NCBI GenBank assembly: GCA_025057645.1 | Contig: JANXBJ010000005.1 | Span: 1 to 64,000 of the forward strand | Source of the DNA: Anaerolineales bacterium | GTDB taxonomy: Bacteria > Chloroflexota > Anaerolineae > Anaerolineales > UBA4823 | DNA length: 64,000 nucleotides | Direction: 5' to 3' | Part shown: positions 8,420-16,866 of the stretch, piece by piece | How positions within the stretch are numbered: position 1 is the first letter of the stretch | How the letters are laid out: every line of letters begins with the position of its first letter | Program-made: the position numbers and the translations under genes | The notes under the pieces: generated by a model | What the model was told of the DNA's origin: nothing | The model's input: only the letters and a program-made list of their open reading frames with translations | Databases searched by the model: none

Positions 8420-9187
8420 ATGTCGGACTTAACCGCTGAGTTACTCGTTTTGGGTTCTGCCAGTGCAATCCCGACCCTCGAGCATGAGAACACCCATCTG
8501 TTGGTTGTCGGAAAAGAGGACTTGATCCTCATCGATTGTCCTAACAATCTGGTGGTGCCTCTGCAAAAGCGGGGGTTTGATCCCCTGAAGGTCACCCATC
8601 TGATCCTGACCCACTTCCATGCCGATCATGTGGCTGGTGTGGCTCCTTTCTTGATGAGTTCTTGGCTGATGGGCAGGCGGCAACCTCTGCATCTCTACGG
8701 CCTAGAGGAGACTCTGTGGCGCTTTGAGAAGATGATGGAATTATTCCAGTGGGAAACGTGGAACGGTCTTTTTCCGATCGAGATCCACCGCTTGCCGCCG
8801 CAGCGGATGTACTTGGCCTTCCAGAGCGAACAATTTGAGGTGTATAGCTCCCCTGTGCACCATTTGATTGACACCGTGGGGCTGCGCATCCGCAACCGCT
8901 GGACCGGGGAGTGCATTGCCTATTCTTGCGATACCGAACCCTGTGAGGAGGTTGTGGAGTTGGCCCAAGGGTGCAAGGCGCTCATCCACGAGGCCGTTGG
9001 TGCATATCGGGGGCACACCAGCCCCCAGCAAGCTGGGGAGATCGCCCGCCGCGCCGAGGCTCAGTCGCTTTACCTGATCCACTATCCCTCTGAAAATGAG
9101 CAAGTTCATACATGGGAGGCACTGGCGCGCACCACGTTTGACGGTGTGGTCGGCTTAGCCCAGGACGGTTTGAAGATCCCCTTTTAG
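8420..9187 (+). CDS. Metallo-beta-lactamase-fold hydrolase (RNase Z-like)
   Basis: Predicted zinc-dependent hydrolase, 255 residues, cytoplasmic. The metal motif THFHADH is at about residues 58-64, followed by later conserved His (VHHLIDT), Asp (YSCDTEPCEE) and a C-terminal LIHYPSE His in the usual order of the superfamily. The overall layout, with GSASAIPTLEHENTHLLV at the N terminus, is that of ribonuclease Z / ElaC-like proteins, although the exosite arm of tRNase Z is not evident. It starts 21 bases after the permease stop, and the strong AAGGAGG Shine-Dalgarno lies inside a short hairpin. Substrate unknown. Confidence 0.87.
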   Translation: MSDLTAELLVLGSASAIPTLEHENTHLLVVGKEDLILIDCPNNLVVPLQKRGFDPLKVTHLILTHFHADHVAGVAPFLMSSWLMGRRQPLHLYGLEETLWRFEKMMELFQWETWNGLFPIEIHRLPPQRMYLAFQSEQFEVYSSPVHHLIDTVGLRIRNRWTGECIAYSCDTEPCEEVVELAQGCKALIHEAVGAYRGHTSPQQAGEIARRAEAQSLYLIHYPSENEQVHTWEALARTTFDGVVGLAQDGLKIPF

Positions 9188-9188
9188 C

Positions 9189-9692
9189 CTACCACCCCTC
9201 CATGAAGGGTAGCCATTCTTCGTTGCTTGCCAGGTAGCGGGCAAACAGATAGGTGGCACTGGCGGGTGGCGCCTTGGGAGGGCGTAAGAGGCGCATGTTC
9301 ACTTGCTCGGGAGTGTGGCTGCCTTTGCGGTGATTACAAGCCGGGCAAGCCGCTACAAGGTTTTCCCACACGTGTTGTCCCCCAAAACGACGCGGGATGA
9401 CGTGATCTACCGTCAGAAACGGGCTGCGTTGCCCGCAATATTGACAGGTGTAATCATCGCGACGCAAGATTTCCTTCTTGGTCAGGCGCACCGTAGGTCG
9501 AGGGCGTTTGACCATTTGTTCCAGACGAATGATCGAAGGGCGCGGGTAGGTGCGCGAAATGGTGTGGATCTCGCCTCGGCCGTTCATCACTAAAGTGGCT
9601 TTGCCACTCAGCACCAGCGTGATCGCCCGCCGCGTTGTACAAACATTGATCGGCTCAAAATTGGCATTAAGAACAAGGACCGGCTCCTGCAT
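9189..9692 (-). CDS. HNH endonuclease family protein
   Basis: Small nuclease-like protein of 167 residues. The C-terminal half has the HNH zinc-finger fold: CxxC (CQYC), the DHVIPRRFGG active-site strand with the catalytic His, and a second CxxC (CPACNHRKG) followed by the final His/Asn region. The N-terminal half (VLNANFEPINVCTTRRA) is the conserved partner domain seen in many free-standing HNH proteins of bacteria. An ATG at 9704 is also in frame, but the ATG at 9692 is preceded by GGAG at suitable distance. It converges on the MBL-fold gene with one base between stops. Its role (repair, restriction or housekeeping) is not known. Confidence 0.88.
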   Translation of the reverse strand: MQEPVLVLNANFEPINVCTTRRAITLVLSGKATLVMNGRGEIHTISRTYPRPSIIRLEQMVKRPRPTVRLTKKEILRRDDYTCQYCGQRSPFLTVDHVIPRRFGGQHVWENLVAACPACNHRKGSHTPEQVNMRLLRPPKAPPASATYLFARYLASNEEWLPFMEGW

Positions 9693-10002
9693 CGCTTGCT
9701 CCATAATATACGTGAATTATAGCACAGCAAGCTGCCTGAGACCTTGCTCCCGAAGGTTTGTTAAGAACTCATAGCATTGTAAAGCCTGCAATCAAGCTCT
9801 TTGAAACCCGGGACGCCTGCGCCGGATGGCTGCAGGTGGGCGAGTTAGAACCTTCGCTCCTTGGCAGGAAAGAGCTAATTAATAAAGAGTGCAGCCCCAT
9901 AAAAAGTCGTCTGGGAGGTTATAATCGAATGGATCGATAAATTTGCAGTGGTTCTATCGGTCTTTCAACCCGTTTTGAAGAAATCAACCCGTTGGGAGGA
10001 AC
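9693..10002. promoter_or_regulatory. Divergent promoter region with extended -10 box
   Basis: On the minus strand TGCTATAAT at 9716-9724 is an extended -10 about 25 bases before the HNH start at 9692, with no good -35. On the plus strand TATAAT at 9920-9925 is a plausible -10 for the gene at 10003, also without a clear -35. No gene is visible in between. Confidence 0.55.
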
Positions 10003-10515
10003 ATGATCAGGCAAGACCGTTTCCTGACCTTCATTCTGATCGGGATTTTCCTGTTGGTTCTTCTCTCGCTGGGGGTTTATTTCACCCGTCAGCGAGGTTT
10101 AGAATACGGAGAAGAAGTCTCACCCTCAGGAGTGGTGCGTAACTATGTGATTGCCCTACTCAAAGGGGACTACGCAAGGGCGTATCGCTACCTAAAAGAG
10201 GGGGAATTCAAACCCACTGAGGATCAGTTTCGCCAGGCTTTTCTCACCCGCCAACCAGACCTTCGCTCCGTAGCTTTACAAATCGGCAAGGAAAAGGTGG
10301 AAAAGGAATCTGCCACCGTTGAGCTGATCCTGATCCGAAACGCCAACGATCCTTTTGGCAATTCCTTCACCGAAAACGGAACGGGCAGTTTGCGCAAGGA
10401 TGCGGATGGGAAGTGGAAGATCGAGAACCTGCCCTATCCCTACTGGAACTGGGATTGGTATAATGCGCCGCTCCCCACGCCCGAACCCCTGCCAATCCCT
10501 GAGGGTCAGGACTGA
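10003..10515 (+). CDS. Membrane-anchored protein with NTF2/DUF4878-like domain
   Basis: Protein of 170 residues with one N-terminal hydrophobic helix (about residues 8-28) and an extracytoplasmic domain. The part SGVVRNYVIALLKGDYARAYRYL and the later GTGSLRKDADGKWKIENLP resemble DUF4878 or lumazine-binding-like NTF2 folds found in bacterial lipoproteins and anchored proteins. The C terminus is Pro-rich. It starts after GGGAGGAAC and lies eight to eleven bases upstream of the large membrane protein gene, so the two probably form an operon. No enzymatic residues can be recognised. Confidence 0.75.
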   Translation: MIRQDRFLTFILIGIFLLVLLSLGVYFTRQRGLEYGEEVSPSGVVRNYVIALLKGDYARAYRYLKEGEFKPTEDQFRQAFLTRQPDLRSVALQIGKEKVEKESATVELILIRNANDPFGNSFTENGTGSLRKDADGKWKIENLPYPYWNWDWYNAPLPTPEPLPIPEGQD

Positions 10516-10526
10516 GGAGGCGGGTG

Positions 10527-12491
10527 ATGCAGGTCATTCGGCGTCTCTATTTTTATGCTGTCGCATTGGTCAGCCTCGAGACGGTGATCTGGGGGCTGAT
10601 CGGCTTGATGCGCACCGTCTTTTCCCCTCCGACGCTGGGTGCCACTGCGGATCGCTTGGCAGCGCCTTTAGCCTTTGTTCTGGTCGGTTTGCCGGTTTTT
10701 CTGCTTCATTGGCGGGCTGTGCAACGTTTGGCTGCCCAAAGTGCCGAAGAGGCGATGGCGCGCATTCGAGCTACGTTTTTCTATGTCGCCCTCCTCGTGA
10801 CTCTGCTGCCGGCAGCGCAGAATGCCCTTGCCTTTCTCAGCCGTACGTTTACGCAGGCTTTTGGTCTGGAAAGCACTAGCGCTCTGCTGGGTGGTGGTCA
10901 AACTCTGGCGGATAATCTGATTGCGGTCGGTGTCAACTTGATTTTTGCGGTCTATTTTTATCAACGTAATCGTGAGAATTGGAGCGCAGCCGTTTGTCCT
11001 TCCCTGAGCGAAGCGGAAACCGCGCAACTGCGTGAAAACTATGCCGATGCCCGCCGCGTTTCCCGTTACCTTTGGTTGGGCTATTCTCTAGCCCTCACGG
11101 TGTTGGGAGTGCGCCAATTGTTGGCGTATCTTTTCGTATCTCCCCAAACGATTGGAATGCCCGCTGCGGCAATGCTGGCCAACGGATACGCACTTCTAGG
11201 AGTGGGCTTGCCCATTTGGTTCTACACCCAGCGTCTGATCGAGCGTTCGTTGACCGATCGGGCAGAATCGTTCTCTTGGTTACGGATGGTTTTCTTATTG
11301 GTTCTGAGTTGGCTCAGCATGTTCCTAACCCTTTACCAAATTGGAAGGGCTGTGGAAGTGTTCCTCCGCCTTGCTCTGGGCGAAGGTTTGAACCTGTTTC
11401 AGGTGCTTCAATCCTTGCGCCCAGCCGTTGCGGTTGGTATCCCGATGGCTGTGGTTTGGGGCTTCTACGGCAAGCAACGCCGGGCAGCGGTCGAGTTGCG
11501 TCAGACGCTCCCGCTGCGCGCAGCGATCAATCGTTTCTACGTTGCCGTTGTGGCAAGTGCGGCACTGTTGGCGATGATCTTGGGCAGCAGTCGCTTGCTT
11601 GCCTTCGCGATCAACCTGCTTTTCGGCTCTGAGTCCTATTTCATCGAAGTCGGCAGGGGCGAACTGAGCGCTTCTCTAGCGACTTTGCTGCTCGCCATCC
11701 CAGTTTGGCTGCGCTATTGGCGTCTGCTGCAAAATGAGGCTCGCCGAGAAGACGAACTCGGTGACGAAGCGCGGCGTTCGGTAGTGCGCAGGGGAATGCT
11801 GTATCTGTGGATTTTTGTGGGGGTGATCGGAGCGATGTTTGCCACGGGGAACTTTTTCTTCGAAATTATCCGCGCCTTGCTCGCTACCCCCTCCGAGAAT
11901 TTTGCTTTGGACAGTCTCCTACGCCTGCGCTTTACACTGATTTTTTTGGTTGTCTTGGTTTATCATCTCGCCGTTTTGCGGCGCGATCAGCGGCTTGCAG
12001 TAGCCGCTTTAGCGGCGCGCCAAGCCGGCTTCCCGGTGGCGATCTGGATCGAGACGGATAACCCACTTGCCCGCGAGCTGAAGAGCGCTTTGCAGAGAGA
12101 AGCCCCCAACCTGCCTCTGCTTTGGTGCGATGGCAGTCAACAACCCTCTCTCGAGCAACTCAGAGAGGCAAAAGCCTGGGTGATCTCGGCCAGGGTTTTT
12201 GAGACTTCGTCGAGAGATGAAATGTCGGTTTGGAAATCCTTCGCAGGACAATGTATCGTCCTTCCCGATCCCCAAAGCCAATGGTATTGGATCGGCGGCA
12301 GCGCTCAAACCATCCCTGCGCTCGCCAAGCAGACGGCGCGCGCCTTGCGCCTGCTTGCCGAAGGACAGCCCTTGCCCCGTCAGACCTACAGCCCCGTGTT
12401 GGCCACGATTGCTTACGTGCTGGCAGCCTTGTTCGTACTCCAGTTCGTCTCGGCAATTCTCTTTGTCGGCATTGCCTCGTTGCTGGATTAG
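10527..12491 (+). CDS. Large polytopic membrane protein, DUF5671-like
   Basis: Protein of about 654 residues with many hydrophobic helices (roughly fourteen or more) arranged as repeats of four-helix units beginning RRLYFYAVALVSLETVIWGL, as in DUF5671 proteins. A soluble segment of about 120 residues (near 500-620) precedes a last C-terminal helix. Two starts are possible, GTG 10524 and ATG 10527; GAGGAGG at 10514-10520 supports either and I give the ATG. It follows the anchored protein at 10003. No known catalytic motif is visible and its function is unknown. Confidence 0.72.
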   Translation: MQVIRRLYFYAVALVSLETVIWGLIGLMRTVFSPPTLGATADRLAAPLAFVLVGLPVFLLHWRAVQRLAAQSAEEAMARIRATFFYVALLVTLLPAAQNALAFLSRTFTQAFGLESTSALLGGGQTLADNLIAVGVNLIFAVYFYQRNRENWSAAVCPSLSEAETAQLRENYADARRVSRYLWLGYSLALTVLGVRQLLAYLFVSPQTIGMPAAAMLANGYALLGVGLPIWFYTQRLIERSLTDRAESFSWLRMVFLLVLSWLSMFLTLYQIGRAVEVFLRLALGEGLNLFQVLQSLRPAVAVGIPMAVVWGFYGKQRRAAVELRQTLPLRAAINRFYVAVVASAALLAMILGSSRLLAFAINLLFGSESYFIEVGRGELSASLATLLLAIPVWLRYWRLLQNEARREDELGDEARRSVVRRGMLYLWIFVGVIGAMFATGNFFFEIIRALLATPSENFALDSLLRLRFTLIFLVVLVYHLAVLRRDQRLAVAALAARQAGFPVAIWIETDNPLARELKSALQREAPNLPLLWCDGSQQPSLEQLREAKAWVISARVFETSSRDEMSVWKSFAGQCIVLPDPQSQWYWIGGSAQTIPALAKQTARALRLLAEGQPLPRQTYSPVLATIAYVLAALFVLQFVSAILFVGIASLLD

Positions 12492-12551
12492 TTCGGCACT
12501 CAAGGCGAACCGAGGTTTGCCGGGGGTCGCCCTTCCCGATCGAAATGGGGT

Positions 12552-12948
12552 TCAACGCACCGGCACATCAAACCACCGAGCCCCCAAGACCAGTACCTCG
12601 ATGGCATTGACGATGGCAAGCACAACATAGGGCAACAGTTTCCCGATCACCAATTCAAGGGGGCGGATGAGGATGACGATCAGTTGTTCGATGGTGCCGC
12701 ATCCACCGCATGGGTAATGCGAAAAGAATCGGCGGCGGCGCAATAGGCATCAAGCAAGCGGCGGGCGGATGAACTGCGGTCTCGATCGAGAACCGCCAGC
12801 GGAATATTGCGCACGTCGTTGGTGGCAGCGCAACCGAGTAGGAAAAGCTGCATGATGGGGATGATGATGATCAAAGCCAAGGTGCATGGATCGCGGCGGA
12901 TTGGATAAATTCTTTGCGCATCAAGGCTAATAAGCGCGAGTTGATCAT
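12552..12948 (-). pseudogene. Remnant of ABC-2 type multidrug permease gene
   Basis: Three pieces of one ABC-2 permease can be read in different frames. At 12948 an ATG begins MINSRLLALMRKEFIQ; the frame then shifts to RDPCTLALIIIIPIMQL and continues through NDVRNIPLAVLDRDRSSSARRL. About residue 65 it jumps, with another frame change near 12705, to GTIEQLIVILIRPLELVIGKL and ends in WFDVPVR. In intact relatives about 150-200 residues separate the last two parts. The gene therefore has a frameshift near the start, an internal deletion and a truncated 3' end. Its start overlaps the TetR remnant stop (ATGA), preserving the original operon arrangement. Confidence 0.82.
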
Positions 12949-13170
12949 CTCGGGTGCTCCTGAACTAAGATGCCATAGAGGAAGATGTCGATAAAGTGTT
13001 CTAAGACCGGAATCTCGCCATCCGAAGTTGGGTTGCTGCCGGCGATAAAGCGGGTAATATAGTAAGCAAAGAACATGCCCAAGAAAGCCCGGGCTAAGAC
13101 AAACGGGGGAAAGGACGTAAGTAAGAAAGTGGGGTTGTCAAGGACCGCAGAGAATGCTACGGCCGCACAA
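12945..13170 (-). pseudogene. C-terminal remnant of TetR-family regulator
   Basis: On the minus strand a frame reading LDNPTFLLTSFPPFVLARAF, then LGMFFAYYITRFIAG and finally LEHFIDIFLYGIL matches the C-terminal effector domain of TetR regulators that sit upstream of ABC-2 drug exporters. The DNA-binding helix-turn-helix half is missing; the recognisable homology fades before about 13170. The stop TGA at 12945-12947 overlaps the start of the permease remnant. Together the two are a dead efflux operon. Confidence 0.72.
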
Positions 13171-13473
13171 GCAGCCGTAGCAAGGCGAAGCTTTGGGGTG
13201 GTGCTTTCCGGGTGCTTGGCTAGGGAAACTTAGGGTTGGTTGGGAACAAATTTCTCTTCAAAACCGTCTCCTTAAGGGTCTCGAGATTCCAGCCAATGGG
13301 GTTTTTCGGGCGGTGTGGTGCTCTTGCTGCGGGCTTTTCGCCATCGGAGGCTCTTCGGTTTTTGGGGAGAGCTACCCATCGATGCGGTCGGAGAAGGCTG
13401 GCATTAACCTTGCACCGGTGATCGTGAAGTGCCCGCAACCTGTTCCCACGCATAACCCTCAGGAGAGTGAGAA
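13171..13473. other. Intergenic region, no gene recognised
   Basis: About 300 bases between the TetR remnant and the secreted protein gene. A good Shine-Dalgarno, AGGAG, lies just before the ATG at 13474. I see no convincing promoter hexamers, RNA gene or homology. Confidence 0.45.
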
Positions 13474-16140
13474 ATGAAACCCGGTTTAGCACGAGTTCTA
13501 AGGCTTCTAGGGGTGATCGGCGCAATTTTTTTGGTAGGGATATTAGCCTCTCGCAGTCCGCAGAGCGGTTTGACTCCTCCAGTGCGCGTTCTCGCTGAGG
13601 AGAGCCCCCCTACCTCGGTGATCCTTCAGCCCGATCAACCCGCTGAACTCTCCTCAGCAGACGGCAGGGTGTTGATCAATTTCAGCGCTGGTTCTGCCGA
13701 CGAGCCGCTGGAAGTGACCCTACAAACCCTGAGCCAGCCCATGGCTGCATCCGGTCAGGGGAAGCGCCCACCCTTGCGCTCCTTTGTCCTTAGAGCGGTG
13801 GATGGCGGAGGGCTTCCGGTAGAGGGCCTGAACCAACCCTTCCTAGTCACCCTAGACTACGACGACCTCGGCCTTAGCAGTTCGGAGGAGAGCCAACTCT
13901 CCCTTTTTTGGTGGGATGAGAGCGCCCAGGCTTGGCAAGAAGCCGCTCAGACTTGCCAGCCTCGCCAGGATGCACAATTGAACCCTGAACTGAGGGAGTA
14001 CCTGGTCGGGGTGTGCAAGTTTGGTGAGTTCGCCTTTTTTGTCAAAACTGCCTCGCCGAACTTCTCCTTCCTCCCGTTGATTACAAAACTTTTAGCAAAC
14101 CAAACTCTGCAGGGGACAGTGACCGACTTCTGGGGGAACCCTATCCCCGGGGTTGAGGTGCGGGCCAATAACCTTGCGGTTACTTACACCGATGAGGAGG
14201 GGAGGTATCGCATAGGGGGTTTACCCGGCGAGGCAGCGATAGTCGAACTCGCGAAGCCGGGCTATATCTTTCCGGCAAGTGGGTCCACACTGGATTTAGT
14301 AGAAAGCCGTGAATATCACTTTTCAGCCTTGCAGCAACCCGGCTGTTATGAGCTGATTGACAACGGCAGCTTCGAAAGGAATCGGGGATGGCACATCTTG
14401 GGGTCCACCGCCCCGGCTTCCTATTCCACTCTCCTATCCCGGAGCGGTTCGCGCTCAATGCGCAGCGGCATTCTCAAAGGTGGCCAGAACCGCTACAGTT
14501 TTTCGCTCTTCAGCCAGGAATTCGATATCCCCTTGAACACCACGAAAGTGATCTTGAACCTGTGGATTCGCCAAAGCACCACCGAAGACACCACCACCCC
14601 GCAGAGTGAACCTGCCGCCGAGATCGAGACGGTGACCTATTCTCCCTCGGCTGTCGAGTTCCCGGTTGGGGGGAAAGATATTAACTACGCTGGCTTGTTT
14701 GACCCCAACAACACGCTGATGACCACGAACTACCTTTTCTGGACGCGTCAGAAGTCCAACCAATGGCAGAACAAAGCCTATCAGTTGATCAATTTTGACG
14801 GAAGGCGCGTGCGCTTGAAGATCGGCACTTACAACGACGGCACCGGTGGGGTGACAAGCATGTTTACTGATGACGTATCCTTGGAAGTTTGCGTCAACCC
14901 CCCGCCGGTTAGCAATTTGATCGTCAACGGAGGTTTTGAAAACGATCGAGGTTGGGCGCGCCTGAACGCCGACCGGCCGGCCCTCCAGCCCCAATACACC
15001 ACCGAGCGCAAGCGCAGTGGCAACCGCTCGATGTTCGCCGGAGTCAAGACCCAAGGCTCGAACCTCAAAGGATACTCACCCTTTGAGCAGGTTGTCACCA
15101 TCCCGGCTGGCTCGACTAACCCGGTGTTGGAGTTTTGGATGTGGACGCAGAGCAACGACTCGAATTTGACCAACGCTGCCGAAGGAATGCCGGCGCAGGG
15201 TACGCTTTCGCTTCAGGCTGAACCGGATAACGACGTCCAGTATGTGGCTGTTCTGGATACCGATCACAGAGTCCTGCGATATTTGGTATGGCGACGCAGC
15301 AATGCCCAAAGGTGGGAGCGGTTTACCGTTTGTAATTCACCGGCTTGCACTGTCAACGTCAACCTCCTCGATTCTTTGATCGGCAAGACTTTTATCCTGC
15401 GCTTCGGGGTCTATAACGATGGAGACGGCAGGGTCAGTTCCATGTACATTGACGAGGTTGCTCTGACCGTCAACACGCTTGTTGTGCCAACGCCCACGCC
15501 CACTAACACCCCGACCCCGACCAATACGCCCACACCGACCAACACCCCGACCCCGACGAACACCCCCACTCCAACGGTCACGGCTACGCCCACTTGTGGC
15601 CCGAACCTATTGGCTAACAGCGGCTTTGAGAACAACAGTGGCTGGGATATCAGAGATTCCCCTGTAAGGCCATTCTATACCACGGCGTGGAAGTATCGCG
15701 GTGCGCGTTCGATGTTCGCCGGTGTGTCCGCTAGAGGTTCGACAGCCAGTGGCTACTCGGTCTTCCAGCAGGTGGTCACCGTCCCGGCCAATGCCGTCAA
15801 CAGCAGGCTGGAGTTTTGGATGTATCCGATCAGTTACGAGGACAATTTGACCGGCCAAGCCGAGCCCTTGGGAGAGTTAGATCCCGCTTCTGTTCCCGGA
15901 AACGACGTGCAGTATGTGGTGATTTTGGACACAAACCAGAACCAGCTCGGGAATTATCTTCTCTGGCAACGCAGCAACAATCGGGTGTGGGAGAAGAAAA
16001 GCCTGCTGCTTAGAGACTTTGTGCCTCAGAGCGACTTTTTAGGCAAGACCATAATCGTGCGTTTTGGGGTTGCCAATGACGGCGATGGCGATGTGACGGC
16101 GATGTATGTGGACGAGGCTTATCTGTGGGCGTGTCCGTAG
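13474..16140 (+). CDS. Secreted modular protein with three repeated jelly-roll-like domains
   Basis: Extracellular protein of 888 residues. Residues 1-25 or so are a signal segment (GVIGAIFLVGILA). Residues about 48-200 form a beta-rich N-terminal domain, and about 212-270 a carboxypeptidase-regulatory-like fold (QGTVTDFWGNPIPGVEV). Three homologous domains follow, starting NGSFERNRGW (about 290-475), NGGFENDRGW (about 480-665) and NSGFENNSGW (about 709-888). They share the elements RSGxRSMFAG, a VTIPA core, VLEFWMW and RFGVYNDGDG, as in carbohydrate-binding-module-like jelly rolls. A Pro/Thr linker of TPTPTN repeats separates domains two and three. No catalytic module is seen, so adhesion or polysaccharide binding at the cell surface is likely; this is inference. 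Confidence 0.8.
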   Translation: MKPGLARVLRLLGVIGAIFLVGILASRSPQSGLTPPVRVLAEESPPTSVILQPDQPAELSSADGRVLINFSAGSADEPLEVTLQTLSQPMAASGQGKRPPLRSFVLRAVDGGGLPVEGLNQPFLVTLDYDDLGLSSSEESQLSLFWWDESAQAWQEAAQTCQPRQDAQLNPELREYLVGVCKFGEFAFFVKTASPNFSFLPLITKLLANQTLQGTVTDFWGNPIPGVEVRANNLAVTYTDEEGRYRIGGLPGEAAIVELAKPGYIFPASGSTLDLVESREYHFSALQQPGCYELIDNGSFERNRGWHILGSTAPASYSTLLSRSGSRSMRSGILKGGQNRYSFSLFSQEFDIPLNTTKVILNLWIRQSTTEDTTTPQSEPAAEIETVTYSPSAVEFPVGGKDINYAGLFDPNNTLMTTNYLFWTRQKSNQWQNKAYQLINFDGRRVRLKIGTYNDGTGGVTSMFTDDVSLEVCVNPPPVSNLIVNGGFENDRGWARLNADRPALQPQYTTERKRSGNRSMFAGVKTQGSNLKGYSPFEQVVTIPAGSTNPVLEFWMWTQSNDSNLTNAAEGMPAQGTLSLQAEPDNDVQYVAVLDTDHRVLRYLVWRRSNAQRWERFTVCNSPACTVNVNLLDSLIGKTFILRFGVYNDGDGRVSSMYIDEVALTVNTLVVPTPTPTNTPTPTNTPTPTNTPTPTNTPTPTVTATPTCGPNLLANSGFENNSGWDIRDSPVRPFYTTAWKYRGARSMFAGVSARGSTASGYSVFQQVVTVPANAVNSRLEFWMYPISYEDNLTGQAEPLGELDPASVPGNDVQYVVILDTNQNQLGNYLLWQRSNNRVWEKKSLLLRDFVPQSDFLGKTIIVRFGVANDGDGDVTAMYVDEAYLWACP
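15487..15597 (+). repeat. 18-base tandem repeat encoding a TPTPTN linker
   Basis: Four to five imperfect copies of an 18-base unit encode TPTPTN in the interdomain linker of the secreted protein. The repeats differ mainly at third codon positions. Such Pro/Thr linkers are common in extracellular proteins, and this one may vary in copy number between strains. Confidence 0.85.
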
Positions 16141-16223
16141 CTCTCCCCTCGGATTTTCTCCTTTTCCGGCGGTGAGGGAGTTGCTCCTAAGGGCTTTAGG
16201 CTTCTGGCATCTTAGGCTTGCGG

Positions 16224-16281
16224 ACAGGGTGGACGGGGATGTGCAGCTTCCGGCCGGAGGCGTCCCCGCCCGCCCTGTTTT
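16224..16281 (+). terminator. Strong hairpin downstream of the secreted protein gene
   Basis: Left arm 16224-16239 and right arm 16263-16278 pair over 16 positions with one wobble and one mismatch. The loop itself contains the palindrome CCGGCCGG. A short T run follows (TTTT at 16278-16281). It lies 84 bases after the stop at 16140 and before the groES promoter, so termination is its likely role. Confidence 0.6.
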
Positions 16282-16423
16282 GGGGTCATGGGCGTCCCTA
16301 GCTGTGAACTTGGGCGGATGGGGACTCTGCCCTCATATGTGCTTGCCTTGGCTGCTCCTCCAAAGGGGGAAGGATGTTTGTTCGCAAGATATCAGAATTT
16401 TATAAGAATCTCTCGCCTACCTC

Positions 16424-16452
16424 TTGACGTAGACGAGAAAGTTCGATATATT
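16424..16452 (+). promoter_or_regulatory. Sigma-A-type promoter of groES-groEL
   Basis: TTGACG (16424-16429) and TATATT (16447-16452) are separated by exactly 17 bases. Transcription should start near 16459, so the CIRCE element lies in the first bases of the transcript, as expected for HrcA repression. Confidence 0.85.
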
Positions 16453-16463
16453 TTAGGCGCAAG

Positions 16464-16490
16464 TTAGCACTCTCACCCTTTGAGTGCTAA
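16464..16490 (+). promoter_or_regulatory. CIRCE operator (HrcA binding site)
   Basis: Perfect inverted repeat TTAGCACTC-N9-GAGTGCTAA between the promoter and groES. This is the canonical CIRCE sequence bound by the heat-shock repressor HrcA. hrcA itself is not in the window. Confidence 0.98.
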
Positions 16491-16542
16491 CTTTTCGCCA
16501 TGTAAGCGAACTTTCACAAACCCTTTTCTCAAGGAGGTTTAT

Positions 16543-16842
16543 ATGTCTATCGTACTAAGACCCTTGGGCAACCGTGTCGTGGTCGAACCGATCGAACAAG
16601 AGGAAGTCACTCCGGGTGGGATTGTCTTGCCCGAAACGGCAAAGGAAAAGCCCCAAAAGGGTAAGGTGCTCTCGGTTGGGCCCGGAGAGCGCGATGATGA
16701 GGGCAAGCGCATCCCTATGGACGTTAAAGAGGGAGATATGGTTCTGTTTGCCAAGTATGCTGGCACAGAAGTAAAGATCGACAATAAGAAATTGCTCATC
16801 CTGCGCGAAAGCGATCTTCTAGCCATCATTGAGTCCAAGTAA
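16543..16842 (+). CDS. groES: Co-chaperonin GroES
   Basis: The 99-residue heptameric lid of the GroEL chaperonin. The N terminus [14 protein letters not shown], the mobile loop with [19 protein letters not shown], and the C-terminal [22 protein letters not shown] are typical. An in-frame upstream start at 16480 would lie within the CIRCE element; AAGGAGG is positioned correctly for the ATG at 16543. It is the first gene of a two-gene operon, with groEL 24 bases downstream, and is controlled by the CIRCE element and promoter upstream. Confidence 0.98.
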   Translation: MSIVLRPLGNRVVVEPIEQEEVTPGGIVLPETAKEKPQKGKVLSVGPGERDDEGKRIPMDVKEGDMVLFAKYAGTEVKIDNKKLLILRESDLLAIIESK

Positions 16843-16866
16843 ATCTTGACCTAAAGGAGAGGAGCT

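Noticed and set aside
15487-15597. CRISPR-like short repeats
   Set aside because: The repeats are contiguous, without spacers, and encode a TPTPTN protein linker in frame with the surrounding gene.
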